From assembly GCF_037911585.1 (NCBI RefSeq), contig NZ_JBAJNS010000001.1, positions 5,007,501 through 5,071,500 of the forward strand: a DNA stretch of 64,000 bases, written 5' to 3'. Of this stretch, positions 1 through 7,669 are shown one piece after another. The notes beneath the pieces are model-generated. The model did not search any database and had not been told where the DNA came from. It saw only the letters and a list, made by a program, of their open reading frames with translations. The first letter of the stretch is position 1, and each line of letters begins with the position of its first letter. The translations under genes and the position numbers were made by a program. This stretch comes from Streptomyces sp. GSL17-111 (GTDB taxonomy: Bacteria > Actinomycetota > Actinomycetes > Streptomycetales > Streptomycetaceae).

Positions 1-465
1 ATGCTGTACAAGGTCACCTCGGCCCACGAGGAGGGCGGTGAGCGGGTCTACTCCGTCTCCACCACCCACTTCGAGGGCGACGAGAACGGCGACGTGCAGT
101 GGCTGCACCTGATCGAGGTGGAGTTCGTCGACGGCAAGCCGACCCAGAAGGAGGGCACCGAGCGGCGCATCCCCGCCCAGCTGGTGACCCTGGCCATGGG
201 CTTCACCGGCACCGACCAGGAGAACGGCCTGGTCCGGCAGTTCGGCCTCGCCATGGACGAGCGCGGCAACATCAACCGCGACGCGGACTACGGCACCAAC
301 ATCGACGGCGTCTACGTCGCCGGTGACGCCGGGCGCGGCCAGTCGCTCATCGTGTGGGCCATCGCCGAGGGCCGCTCCGCGGCACGCGGCGTGGACCGCT
401 ACCTGACCGGCAGCAGCGCGCTGCCGTCTCCCGTCAAGCCGACGGACCGGGCTCTGACCGTCTGA
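1..465 (+). CDS. gltD: Glutamate synthase small subunit, C-terminal part (5' end outside window)
   Basis: This is the last ~154 residues of the NADPH-dependent small subunit of glutamate synthase, the FAD/NAD(P)-binding partner that feeds electrons to GltB for making glutamate from glutamine and 2-oxoglutarate. The visible part is the end of the pyridine-nucleotide oxidoreductase fold, with VTLAMGFTG near residue 62 and VYVAGDAGRGQSLIVWAI near residue 105. GltD is usually about 490 residues, so roughly two thirds lie to the left. The first ATG in the window is internal and not the true start. Family identity is near certain. A strong hairpin follows at 517-555. Confidence 0.93.
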   Translation: MLYKVTSAHEEGGERVYSVSTTHFEGDENGDVQWLHLIEVEFVDGKPTQKEGTERRIPAQLVTLAMGFTGTDQENGLVRQFGLAMDERGNINRDADYGTNIDGVYVAGDAGRGQSLIVWAIAEGRSAARGVDRYLTGSSALPSPVKPTDRALTV

Positions 466-516
466 GCCCGCCTCCTCGGCGACCGTTGTCCCGTACAACG
501 GCGTGCGGACACCGCC

Positions 517-555
517 GAAGGGCCCGCCCCACCCCCGACCGGGTGCGGGCCCTTC
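517..555 (+). terminator. Hairpin terminator after gltD
   Basis: An 11-bp perfect stem (GAAGGGCCCGC at 517-527 pairs with 545-555) encloses a 17-nt C-rich loop, 52 bases after the gltD stop. There is no U-run, as is common for Streptomyces terminators. Confidence 0.7.
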
Positions 556-583
556 GGACTCCGGCCCCGGGCAGGGGCCGTTC

Positions 584-977
584 CTACGCCCAGGCCGGGC
601 CACGCACCACGCGATGGCGCGAACGGCCCCTCCTGGCCTCCTCCAGCACCCGCTCGGGGTCCAGCCCTCCGGGCAGGTTCTGCGCCGACCGCTCACCCGG
701 CCCGGTGGCCACCACCGTCCAGCGCCGCGTGGCGACGCCACAGCCCCGCGTCGCACGCGGCCCTGTGGGCCGACGCCAGCCCGGCCGCCGTCAGCGCCTG
801 GGTCCACGCCTCGGCACGGGCCGCGAGGATGCGGTACCGCTCCGGCGCCGAGCAACGCGCGTACTCCTCCTCGCGCGGGGCCGTGCGCTCCGGGTGCGGG
901 TCGGGCCACGGGGGAGTGGCGGCCCCCGTCACGGCGAAGCGGTCCGCCACCGCCGCGAGCAGCGCATGCGTGTCCAT
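584..977 (-). pseudogene. Decayed DUF6226-like conserved gene, frameshifted and internally shortened
   Basis: From an ATG at 977 the minus strand reads a plausible protein start (MDTHALLAAVADRF... then PREEEYARC and YRILAARAEAWTQALTAAGLA) that looks like a Streptomyces conserved family I recall as DUF6226. This frame closes at 693 after a tail of poor quality. The neighbouring frame then carries clearly protein-like sequence (RRWTVVATGPGERSAQNLPG, then DPERVLEEARRGRSRH) down to a stop at 584. The two halves total about 135 residues, shorter than the roughly 200 I expect. A deletion plus frameshift is the simplest reading. The family name is from memory and the least certain part. Confidence 0.55.
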
Positions 978-1084
978 CCCGCGAACCTGCGGCCCGCCCG
1001 GTGGGCGCTCAACGGCATATCCCTCCGCACCGGGAACCGGAACGGAACCCGCCGCGTCGAACCCGCACCCGGCGAGGAGGAAAC

Positions 1085-1774
1085 ATGCGACACACCCGCA
1101 GCAGGACCCGGCGCACGGCAGTAGCGGTCGTTCTGGCGGTCACCACCGCCCTGACCGCCTCCGCCTGCGGTGACGACGGCTCGAACCAGAGCGACAGCGA
1201 CTCGGTGAAGACGTCGGAGCAGTCCGAGCAGCCCGAGGAGCCGAAGGAGCCCGACGACTCCGACGGCTCGAAGGACGCGGGGCAGGACGACGGGCCCGGC
1301 AAGGACGCCCCCGGCGAGGACGGCGGGCCGGACGGCGTCCAGGGCGAGGACGGGGAGGCCCCGACGAAGCCGAAGAAGGACGACCAGCCCTTCAAGCCGA
1401 GCGGCGACACCCCCTTCGAGAAGCGGGCCGACGCCATCGAGCACTTCTGGCCCAACGTGGAGGCCGCCGACGGCCGGGCCACCGGCTCCGACCTCCAGCC
1501 CGTGCCCGCCGCCAAGAAGGCCAAGGCCGCCGACACCCTCACCGTGACCGTCGGCTACGGCGCCTGCGACGCCGACCACGGCGTGCACGTCGCGGAGTCC
1601 GACGACCTCGTCGTCCTCGGCGGCTGGCGCGAGGAGGGCACGGCGGAGGCCTGCACCGAGCAGCTCCTCACCGAGAAGGTGACCGTCGAGCTGGACGAAC
1701 CGCTGGGCGACCGCGCGGTCGTCGACGCGGCGACGGGCGAGACCCTCGTGACGCCCACCCTGACCCTGGAGTGA
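1085..1774 (+). CDS. Putative lipoprotein with acidic linker, function unknown
   Basis: This encodes 229 residues. The ATG at 1085 is chosen because GAGGAGG lies just upstream (about 1074-1080) and the protein then begins with a basic n-region and hydrophobic stretch ending TASAC at Cys28, a relaxed lipobox. Residues ~30-115 are a low-complexity Asp/Glu/Pro/Lys/Gly linker, which would hold a C-terminal domain (~120-229) away from the membrane. That domain has two cysteines (near GYGACDADHG and EACTEQ) that could form a disulfide. I do not recognise the domain. It sits alone between two decayed genes on the opposite strand. Confidence 0.75.
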   Translation: MRHTRSRTRRTAVAVVLAVTTALTASACGDDGSNQSDSDSVKTSEQSEQPEEPKEPDDSDGSKDAGQDDGPGKDAPGEDGGPDGVQGEDGEAPTKPKKDDQPFKPSGDTPFEKRADAIEHFWPNVEAADGRATGSDLQPVPAAKKAKAADTLTVTVGYGACDADHGVHVAESDDLVVLGGWREEGTAEACTEQLLTEKVTVELDEPLGDRAVVDAATGETLVTPTLTLE

Positions 1775-1802
1775 CCCACCGGGTCGGCGGCGGGCCGCGC
1801 CT

Positions 1803-2210
1803 TCAGCGGCCCGCCGCCGTCGTGCGTCCGGGCACGCACACCATCGCGACCACCGCCGCGCACCCGGCGGCCACGGCGATCGGGACACTGACCGCCACCT
1901 CCAGCAACAGCCCACCGGCCGCCGCACCGGCGCCCAGGCTCACCACCGCCAGGGCCCAGTTCCGCCGCTCCGCCCGGGTGCCGTGCCCCTCGCGGAACAG
2001 CCCACGAACGCCAGCAGCGCGAGCCCCGTGGTCGTCACCGCGAGCTGTTGGCTCACCCGCCGGCGCCAGCCCGAGGAAGAGCACGTTGCCCGTCGTCAGG
2101 GCGCAGAAGACCCGGCCGAGCGCGAGGAAGCCCACGACGTCCACCATCCCGGACGTCGCGGTGAGCACCAGGAGCCCCGCGAGTACGCGCGGCCGGGGCG
2201 GACCCGTCAC
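1803..2210 (-). pseudogene. Degraded DUF1275 (YoaK-like) membrane protein gene
   Basis: A GTG at 2210 with an excellent ribosome-binding site (GGAAGGAGG) starts a sequence typical of the N-terminus of DUF1275 membrane proteins (SGMVDVVGFLALGRVF, then TTGNVLFLGLA). The end of the frame (RRNWALAVVSLGAG, VAVSVPIAVAAG) matches the family's last transmembrane helices. Between them about 30 residues are hydrophilic nonsense in this frame, while an alternate frame reads LAVTTTGLALLAFVG, a membrane-like stretch. The product is 135 residues against the family's ~220-250. This fits a large internal deletion with flanking frameshifts. The intact RBS suggests the loss is recent. Confidence 0.65.
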
Positions 2211-2445
2211 GGCGCCTCCTTCCCCACCGACCGTCGGGCCGGGCATCGGCCTGGCACGCACCCCTGCCCCGGCTCCCGCCCGGCCGGGCCGCCCTCACCG
2301 GATCGGGGGGCGTGTCGGTCGGGTGAATGGCGGCGGCAGCGCATGACCCACCGCGCGAAATCATATGAAATGACGCACAGTGGCAGTGTCGCCCACGGTG
2401 TCCGAGGCGGCACTGTACGGAGTGGACGCGTGAGGAGCCCGGCCC

Positions 2446-3717
2446 ATGAGGAAGTGCCTCCGGCGGAGTGCCGCCGCCCTGGTCACCGCCCTGTCGCTCA
2501 CCCTGGCGGCCTGCGGCGGTGGCGCGGCCGACGACGACGACACACTGACCGTGTGGATCATGGAAGGTACCAACCCCGACTCGAAGCCCTTCTTCGCCGA
2601 GGTCGGCCGCGCCTTCACCGAACGCACCGGCGCGGAGCTCGACGTCCAGTACGTCCCCTGGCCCGACGCGCACGACAAGTTCACCAAGGCGATGGCGGGC
2701 GGCACCACGCCGGACGTCGCCGAGGTCGGCACCACGTGGACGGCCGAGTTCGCCGACGCCGGAGCCCTGGCCGACCTCACCGACCGCAGCCGGGACGCGG
2801 GCCTGGACGAGGACATGGTGCCCGCCCTGCGCACCGCCGGGACCTACGAGGACAAGCTCTACGGCGTCCCCTGGTACGCCGGTGTGCGGGCCCTCCTCTA
2901 CCGCGAGGACGTCTTCGAACGGCACGGGCTCGCCGCCCCCACCGACTGGCCGGAACTGCGCGAGGTCGCCCGCACGCTGAAGCGCGAGGAACCGGACATG
3001 CTGCCCTTCCCCGTCGTCGGGGACAGCGAGTACGTCCTCGACGCCTTCGTCTGGGGCGCCGGCGGAGACCTCGCGACCCAGGGCGGCGGCGGCTGGACGT
3101 CGGCCATCAGCGCCCCCGCCTCGCTGCGCGGCCTGGAGTTCTACACCTCCCTCGCCACCGAGGACGGTACCTCCGCCGAGGCCGCCACCACCTGGGACGA
3201 GGCCGACCTCGTCGCCGGGATCACCGGCGGCAAGGTCGCCATGGCCGTCGCCGGAAGCTGGACCCCGGCCACGATCGTCGCCGACAGCCCCGAATTGAAG
3301 GGCAAACTCGCCGCCGCCCCCATCCCGGGCCCGGAGGGCGGCATGAGCCCCTCCTTCCTCGGCGGCTCCCACCTCAGCGTCTTCAACGCCGCGCCCGACC
3401 AGGACCTTGCCTGGGAGTTCGTCGAACTGATGACCTCCGAGCGCTACGCCGCCCGCTGGGCCGAGCAGTCCGGCTACTTCGCCGGACGCGCCTCCCTCGT
3501 GGAACAGGCCGCCGAAGAGGGCGGACCGCTCGTCGCCCCCTTCGCCCGGCAGATGCGCGACGCGGGCCGCACCGTCCCCGTCACCCCCGCCTACGGGCAG
3601 ATCCAGGGCAAGAAGACGCTCGCCCAGATGATGCAGTCCATCCTCAGCGGCAGGAAGAGCGTCGAGGAGGCGGCCCGCGCCGCCGCCGCCGACATGGACC
3701 GGTCCTTTGGCCACTGA
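2446..3717 (+). CDS. Extracellular sugar-binding lipoprotein of an ABC importer
   Basis: This 423-residue solute-binding protein (family 1, MalE-like) should capture an oligosaccharide outside the membrane. It has a lipoprotein signal with LAAC at Cys23, followed by an acidic linker and the typical opening TLTVWIMEGTNPDSKPFF. GGTTPDVAEVGTTW and YGVPWYAGVRALLYRED are characteristic of family-1 sugar binders. The next gene starts inside its stop region, so the three genes form one operon. The substrate cannot be told from sequence, and no regulator or glycosidase lies alongside. Confidence 0.9.
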   Translation: MRKCLRRSAAALVTALSLTLAACGGGAADDDDTLTVWIMEGTNPDSKPFFAEVGRAFTERTGAELDVQYVPWPDAHDKFTKAMAGGTTPDVAEVGTTWTAEFADAGALADLTDRSRDAGLDEDMVPALRTAGTYEDKLYGVPWYAGVRALLYREDVFERHGLAAPTDWPELREVARTLKREEPDMLPFPVVGDSEYVLDAFVWGAGGDLATQGGGGWTSAISAPASLRGLEFYTSLATEDGTSAEAATTWDEADLVAGITGGKVAMAVAGSWTPATIVADSPELKGKLAAAPIPGPEGGMSPSFLGGSHLSVFNAAPDQDLAWEFVELMTSERYAARWAEQSGYFAGRASLVEQAAEEGGPLVAPFARQMRDAGRTVPVTPAYGQIQGKKTLAQMMQSILSGRKSVEEAARAAAADMDRSFGH

Positions 3718-4750
3718 GACCCCCGAGGCCCCCCGCACGGCCGAGGACCCGCAGCGGCCCGGCGGGCCCGCCCCCGGACGCCGCCCGCCCGGCCCCCGCG
3801 CCACCGCCGCCGCCCGCGCCCGCAGTGCCCGCGCGGCCCGCCGCCGTCGACGGGCCCGGCCCTGGCTCCTGCTGGCCCCCGCGCTGCTGGCCGTCGGCGC
3901 GCTCCTGCTGTGGCCGCTGGGCCGCGTGGTGTGGATGTCCTTCCAGGACTACGGCCTGCGCGAGATCGTCTCCGGCCGCACCAACTTCACCGGCACCGAC
4001 AACTACGCCGAGATCCTGGGCTCGTCCTACCTGTGGACGACCGTCCTGCCCAACACCGTGCTGTTCGCCACCGCCTGCGTGGTCCTCACCGTCGTCCTCG
4101 GCACCCTGGTGGCGCTGCTGCTCCAGCGCCTCGGCCCCTTCTGGCGCAACCTCACCGCCGGCACGATCATGATGGCCTGGGCCATGCCCGCCGTCACGGG
4201 GACGTACGTGTGGATCTGGCTGTTCGACCCGCTGAACGGCGCCGTCCTCCAGACCCTCGGCGGACTCGGCCTCGTCGACCCGGCCGCGACCAACTGGTTC
4301 ACCGGACGGTTCACCTTCTACGCCATCGCCACGCTCAACGTCGTCCACCACGGCTTCCCCTTCGTCGCCGTCACCGTCTTCGCCGGACTCCTCACCATCC
4401 CCCGCGAACTGACCGAGGCCGGCATCGTCGACGGAGCCAACGCCTGGCAGCGGTTCTGGACGATCACCGTGCCGTCCATCAAGCCCGTCTTCCTCGTGGT
4501 GGTCATCCTCTCCACCATCTGGGACTTCAAGGTCTTCGTGCAGCTCTACCTCATGCCCGGCGGCAACGGCGCCAACCCGCAGGTGCTCAACCTCGGCGTG
4601 TGGTCCTACGTCGAGTCCTTCGCCCAGCGCCAGTACGGCATGGGCGCCGCCATCGCCGTCCTCCTCACGCTGCTCCTCCTCGGCATCACGGTCGGCTACG
4701 TGCGTGCGCTGTTCTCCGAGGGCGGCGCCGAGAAGGGAGACCGCCTGTGA
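3707..4750 (+). CDS. Sugar ABC transporter permease, MalF type
   Basis: This 347-residue inner-membrane permease has a long basic/Pro-Ala N-terminus (residues ~1-48) before the first membrane segment (PWLLLAPALLAVGALLLW). The permease signature loop that contacts the ATPase is EAGIVDGANAWQRFW near residue 235. The start is a TTG at 3707 that overlaps the end of the binding-protein gene by 11 bases, suggesting translational coupling. It works with the next permease as a heterodimer. Confidence 0.9.
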   Translation: MATETPEAPRTAEDPQRPGGPAPGRRPPGPRATAAARARSARAARRRRRARPWLLLAPALLAVGALLLWPLGRVVWMSFQDYGLREIVSGRTNFTGTDNYAEILGSSYLWTTVLPNTVLFATACVVLTVVLGTLVALLLQRLGPFWRNLTAGTIMMAWAMPAVTGTYVWIWLFDPLNGAVLQTLGGLGLVDPAATNWFTGRFTFYAIATLNVVHHGFPFVAVTVFAGLLTIPRELTEAGIVDGANAWQRFWTITVPSIKPVFLVVVILSTIWDFKVFVQLYLMPGGNGANPQVLNLGVWSYVESFAQRQYGMGAAIAVLLTLLLLGITVGYVRALFSEGGAEKGDRL

Positions 4751-5604
4751 CCGCGAACCCGGCGCGCCCGGTCAGCCCGACCCGCGTCGGCCGCCCCGGC
4801 CGCGTCGGGACGGCCGTCGCCACCGCCGCCCTGCTCGCCTTCACCGTCCTGCCCGTCTACTGGATGGTGACGTCCGCCGTCGACCCCGGCGCCAACACCC
4901 GGGGCGCCGACCCGCTGCCCTCCGGCGTCACCTGGGACCACTTCCGCTTCGTCCTCGACGAGGGCGGCTTCGGCCGCTTCCTGCTCAACTCCGCCCTCGT
5001 CGGCGCCGGGACGATCCTGCTCGCCGGGCTCCTCGCCCTGCTGGCCGCCGTCGCCGTGGCCCGGCACACCTTCCGGCTCCGGACGGCCGTCCTCGTCATG
5101 GTGCTCATCGTCCAGATGGTGCCGCTGGAGGCCCTCGTCATCCCGCTGTTCGTGCAGATGCGCAACCTCCAGATGCTCAACAGCCTCCTCGGCCTGACCG
5201 TCGTCTACCTGGCCTTCTCGCTGCCGTTCGCGATCTGGATGCTGCGCGGCTTCGTGGCCGCCGTCCCGCAGGAGGTCGAGGAGGCCGCCTACCTCGACGG
5301 CTGCACGTGGCCGCGCATGTTCCGCTCGGTGCTGCTGCCCCTGGTCGCCCCCGGCCTGGTGGCGACCAGCGTCTTCTCCTTCATCGTCGCCTGGAACGAG
5401 TTCGTGTTCGCCTTCACCTTCCTCCAGGACGACGCCAAGTTCACCGCCGCCGTCGGGCTCCACCGCTTCTTCGGCCAGCACGGCAACGACTGGGGGCCGG
5501 TCATGGCGGGCTCCACCCTCATCACCCTGCCCGTCCTCGTCTTCTTCGTCCTCGCCCAGCGCCGCCTGTCCGGCGGGCTCGCGGCGGGCGCCGTCAAGGG
5601 CTGA
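4747..5604 (+). CDS. Sugar ABC transporter permease, MalG type
   Basis: This 285-residue permease of the binding-protein-dependent family is partner of the preceding permease. Membrane segments begin at residue ~20 (LLAFTVLPVYWMV), and the ATPase-docking loop EEAAYLDGCTW lies near residue 180. The GTG start overlaps the upstream stop as GTGA, so the genes are coupled. No ATPase gene follows. In Streptomyces such importers are normally energised by the shared ATPase MsiK encoded elsewhere, and that is the likely arrangement here. Confidence 0.9.
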   Translation: MTANPARPVSPTRVGRPGRVGTAVATAALLAFTVLPVYWMVTSAVDPGANTRGADPLPSGVTWDHFRFVLDEGGFGRFLLNSALVGAGTILLAGLLALLAAVAVARHTFRLRTAVLVMVLIVQMVPLEALVIPLFVQMRNLQMLNSLLGLTVVYLAFSLPFAIWMLRGFVAAVPQEVEEAAYLDGCTWPRMFRSVLLPLVAPGLVATSVFSFIVAWNEFVFAFTFLQDDAKFTAAVGLHRFFGQHGNDWGPVMAGSTLITLPVLVFFVLAQRRLSGGLAAGAVKG

Positions 5605-5635
5605 ACACCGACGACCGCGCACTACAGTTGACCGC

Positions 5636-6508
5636 GTGACGGCTGACCGGGTCGAACGCGGCTTCCCCCATCTGGACACCGTGCGCGCGGCGCTCACCGC
5701 GCTGTACCGCCGCCTGTCCGCCGACGGCGTCGCGCAGTTCGACACCAGCCTGCAACCGGCGGACGTCGCCATCGACGCCGACGAGGAGCTCTATGCCGCC
5801 GTGCAGCGGGTGGCCGCCGCGGTCGTCGCCCAGCTCCACCTGCCGCAGGCCCGGATGATCGTCGGATTCCGCGACATGGAGCACGCGGCGACCGTCGAGC
5901 TCGAAGCCGGACCCGAGTACTTCATCGAGCTGAACGCCCGCTTCAAGCAGCACCGCCGCGACATCGGTGCCGCCCTCGCGCACGAGATCATGCACGTCGC
6001 CCTGCACCGGCTGGACCTCACGTTCCCCGGCACCCGCGACAACGAGATCCTCACCGACACCGCCACGACCTACCTCGGCGCGGGCTGGCTCCTGCTCGAC
6101 GCCTTCCGCCAGGACGCCGTCTCCTCCCAGAAGCTCGGCTACCTCACCCCCGAGGAGTTCGGCTACGTCCTCGCCAAACGCGCCGCCGTCTTCGCCGAGG
6201 ACCCGGCCGTCTGGTTCACCAGCCCCCAGGCGTACGACGCGTACACGGCCGGCCGCAAGGAGGCCGAGGCCGACGCGCGCCGCCCACCGCTCGCCGCCGC
6301 CGGCCGGCTGGCCCGGCACCGCTACGCCCACGACCGCCGTCGCGGCCACGCCCCGTCCGGCGCGCCCTACGCCTTCACCCCCGACGTCCCGTCGCGCGTC
6401 TCCTTCGCCTGCCCCACCTGCTTCCAGCACCTCCGGCTACCCGCCGGACGCGGCCCCCTCCGCGCCCGCTGCGCGGTCTGCGGCGCGGAACTGGCCTGCG
6501 AGACCTGA
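5636..6508 (+). CDS. HEXXH metallopeptidase-like protein with C-terminal zinc ribbon
   Basis: This 290-residue protein of unknown role has HEIMH at residues 116-120, a zincin-type metal site whose Glu would be catalytic. LTDTATTYLGAGW follows about 17 residues later and may supply the third ligand. The C-terminus has two CxxC pairs (CPTC and CAVC, ~residues 258-282), a zinc-ribbon pattern. No signal peptide or membrane segment is seen, so it is probably cytoplasmic. The GTG start has a TACAGT -10-like hexamer 7 bases upstream and no Shine-Dalgarno, consistent with a leaderless transcript. I do not recognise a named family. Confidence 0.75.
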   Translation: MTADRVERGFPHLDTVRAALTALYRRLSADGVAQFDTSLQPADVAIDADEELYAAVQRVAAAVVAQLHLPQARMIVGFRDMEHAATVELEAGPEYFIELNARFKQHRRDIGAALAHEIMHVALHRLDLTFPGTRDNEILTDTATTYLGAGWLLLDAFRQDAVSSQKLGYLTPEEFGYVLAKRAAVFAEDPAVWFTSPQAYDAYTAGRKEAEADARRPPLAAAGRLARHRYAHDRRRGHAPSGAPYAFTPDVPSRVSFACPTCFQHLRLPAGRGPLRARCAVCGAELACET

Positions 6509-6569
6509 AGCCGCCGAGGAGGTCCGGGCCCGAGGGTGATGTCTGGGCGAGGGGATCGACGTGCGCTAC

Positions 6570-6591
6570 GGTACGGGTACGTACCCGTACC
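6570..6591. promoter_or_regulatory. Perfect 22-bp palindrome, probable autoregulatory operator
   Basis: The site is perfectly self-complementary (half-site GGTACGGGTAC) and ends 22 bases before the ATG of the small RHH-like gene. Ribbon-helix-helix antitoxins usually bind such palindromes over their own promoter. The site may overlap the -10 region. Confidence 0.65.
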
Positions 6592-6613
6592 CATGTCCGT
6601 CGTAGGAGTCTCC

Positions 6614-6871
6614 ATGTCTGACGCGAACATCCGCATCCCCGAGGAAGCTCGCGACCGACTGGCCGCCATAGCGGCTGCGGAGGGCCTGTCGCTGCGCGCC
6701 TACCTGGCCCGCCTCGCCGAAACCCTGCTCACCCCGGAGGAGCGGTCCGCCCGCGCCGAGCAGGCCCGGGCCGCGCTGAAGAAGTGGAACGGCTACGCGC
6801 CCACCGCCGCTCAGGAACACGAACTGGACAGCACGTTGGACCACCGCCTGGCACAGGCGGCCGCCCGGTGA
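6614..6871 (+). CDS. Small ribbon-helix-helix-like antitoxin
   Basis: This 85-residue protein begins SDANIRIPEEARDRLAAIA, a short beta strand followed by helices as in ribbon-helix-helix antitoxins. Its Arg/Glu/Ala-rich C-terminal half (from TPEERSARAEQARAAL) would wrap the toxin. The ATG at 6614 is preceded by TAGGAG. The stop overlaps the GTG of the next gene. The small size, coupling and palindromic operator upstream together fit the antitoxin of a type II toxin-antitoxin pair. Confidence 0.75.
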   Translation: MSDANIRIPEEARDRLAAIAAAEGLSLRAYLARLAETLLTPEERSARAEQARAALKKWNGYAPTAAQEHELDSTLDHRLAQAAAR

Positions 6872-7248
6872 GCGATGCTCTGCACATCGTGCTGGACGAC
6901 ACCGCGATGGTGGCGGCCGGTCGGGGCAACGTCCTGGCCTCGCGCCTCATCCACCGCGCCCACACCCAGGCCGGCTGGTACCTGTACGCCCCCGCGTGCG
7001 CGCTCGTCGAAGCCGATCGGGCCCGGCCCGGCACGGCGGAACACCTCGCCGCACTCCCGGGGGTCACTGTGCTCGACCTGGACCTCGCGGCTGCCTTGGT
7101 CGTGTCCCGGCACGCCACCTGGGCGGCCGCCCATTGCCAGTACGCGGCCCAGCCGACGCCGGAACGCCCCGACGGGGCGGTCGTCGCCACCGTCGCTCTC
7201 GACCGGTGGATCGGCGAACCGGTCCGCGTCCTCGACCTCACGCCGTGA
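6868..7248 (+). CDS. Probable PIN-like toxin of a toxin-antitoxin pair
   Basis: This 126-residue protein starts at GTG 6868, overlapping the antitoxin stop. It opens with HIVLDDTAMVAAGRG, carries LVEADRARPG near residue 48, and ends with a PDGAVVATVALDRW segment. This order of acidic residues (Asp early, Glu mid, Asp late) resembles PIN-fold ribonucleases such as VapC. The spacing is not textbook, so the PIN assignment is inferred largely from context and size. If correct, it would cleave RNA in the cytoplasm when freed from its antitoxin. Confidence 0.6.
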   Translation: MSDALHIVLDDTAMVAAGRGNVLASRLIHRAHTQAGWYLYAPACALVEADRARPGTAEHLAALPGVTVLDLDLAAALVVSRHATWAAAHCQYAAQPTPERPDGAVVATVALDRWIGEPVRVLDLTP

Positions 7249-7264
7249 CCTGGCTCCGAGCGTG

Positions 7265-7456
7265 TCAGACCCGTGCGTCGGTTGCGAGTGCGGTGAAGGC
7301 GGTCCATGCGGCGGGGGAGATGGTGAGGTGGCCGCGTGGGGTGTCTTTGGAGTCCCGGACGTGGACGGCGTCGTGGTCGGCGGCGACCTCTACGCAGTTG
7401 CCGCCTCCGCCTCCGCTGTAGCTGCTCTTGAACCAGGGCAGTTCCGTGCTGCTCAT
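7265..7456 (-). CDS. DUF397 protein, copy 2
   Basis: This 63-residue DUF397 protein has the hallmark opening WFKSSYSGGGGGNCVEVA and the core VHVRDSKDTPRGHLTISPAAW. It is a close tandem copy of the gene just upstream (7478-7669), and the two share long identical nucleotide stretches. DUF397 proteins are actinobacterial partners of Xre/DUF5753 regulators (the BldB-like circuit). Biochemical function is unknown. Confidence 0.88.
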   Translation of the reverse strand: MSSTELPWFKSSYSGGGGGNCVEVAADHDAVHVRDSKDTPRGHLTISPAAWTAFTALATDARV

Positions 7457-7477
7457 CGTGTGTTCCTCGTGCCGGTG

Positions 7478-7669
7478 TCAGACGCGTGCGTCGGCTGCGA
7501 GGCCGGTGAAGGCCGTCCAGGCGTCGGGGGAGACGGTGAGCGGTCCGCGTGGGGTGTCCTTGGAGTCCCGGACGTGGACGGTTTCGTGGCCGACGGCGAC
7601 CTCTACGCAGTTGTCGCCGGAGCTACCGCTGTAGCTGCTCTTGACCCAAGTCAGTTCCGTGGTGCTCAT
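7478..7669 (-). CDS. DUF397 protein, copy 1
   Basis: This 63-residue DUF397 protein begins STTELTWVKSSYSG and contains CVEVAVGHETVHVRDSKD. Its ATG at 7669 overlaps the stop of the Xre regulator gene upstream (ATGA), so it is translationally coupled to it. The regulator/DUF397 pair is a recurring Streptomyces module thought to tune development or antibiotic production. Confidence 0.88.
   Translation of the reverse strand: MSTTELTWVKSSYSGSSGDNCVEVAVGHETVHVRDSKDTPRGPLTVSPDAWTAFTGLAADARV

Noticed and set aside
3910..5604. Single long plus-strand reading frame spanning both sugar permeases
   Set aside because: The upstream half is Arg/Pro-rich out-of-frame translation of the first permease; the real second permease starts at GTG 4747 with a GTGA overlap.
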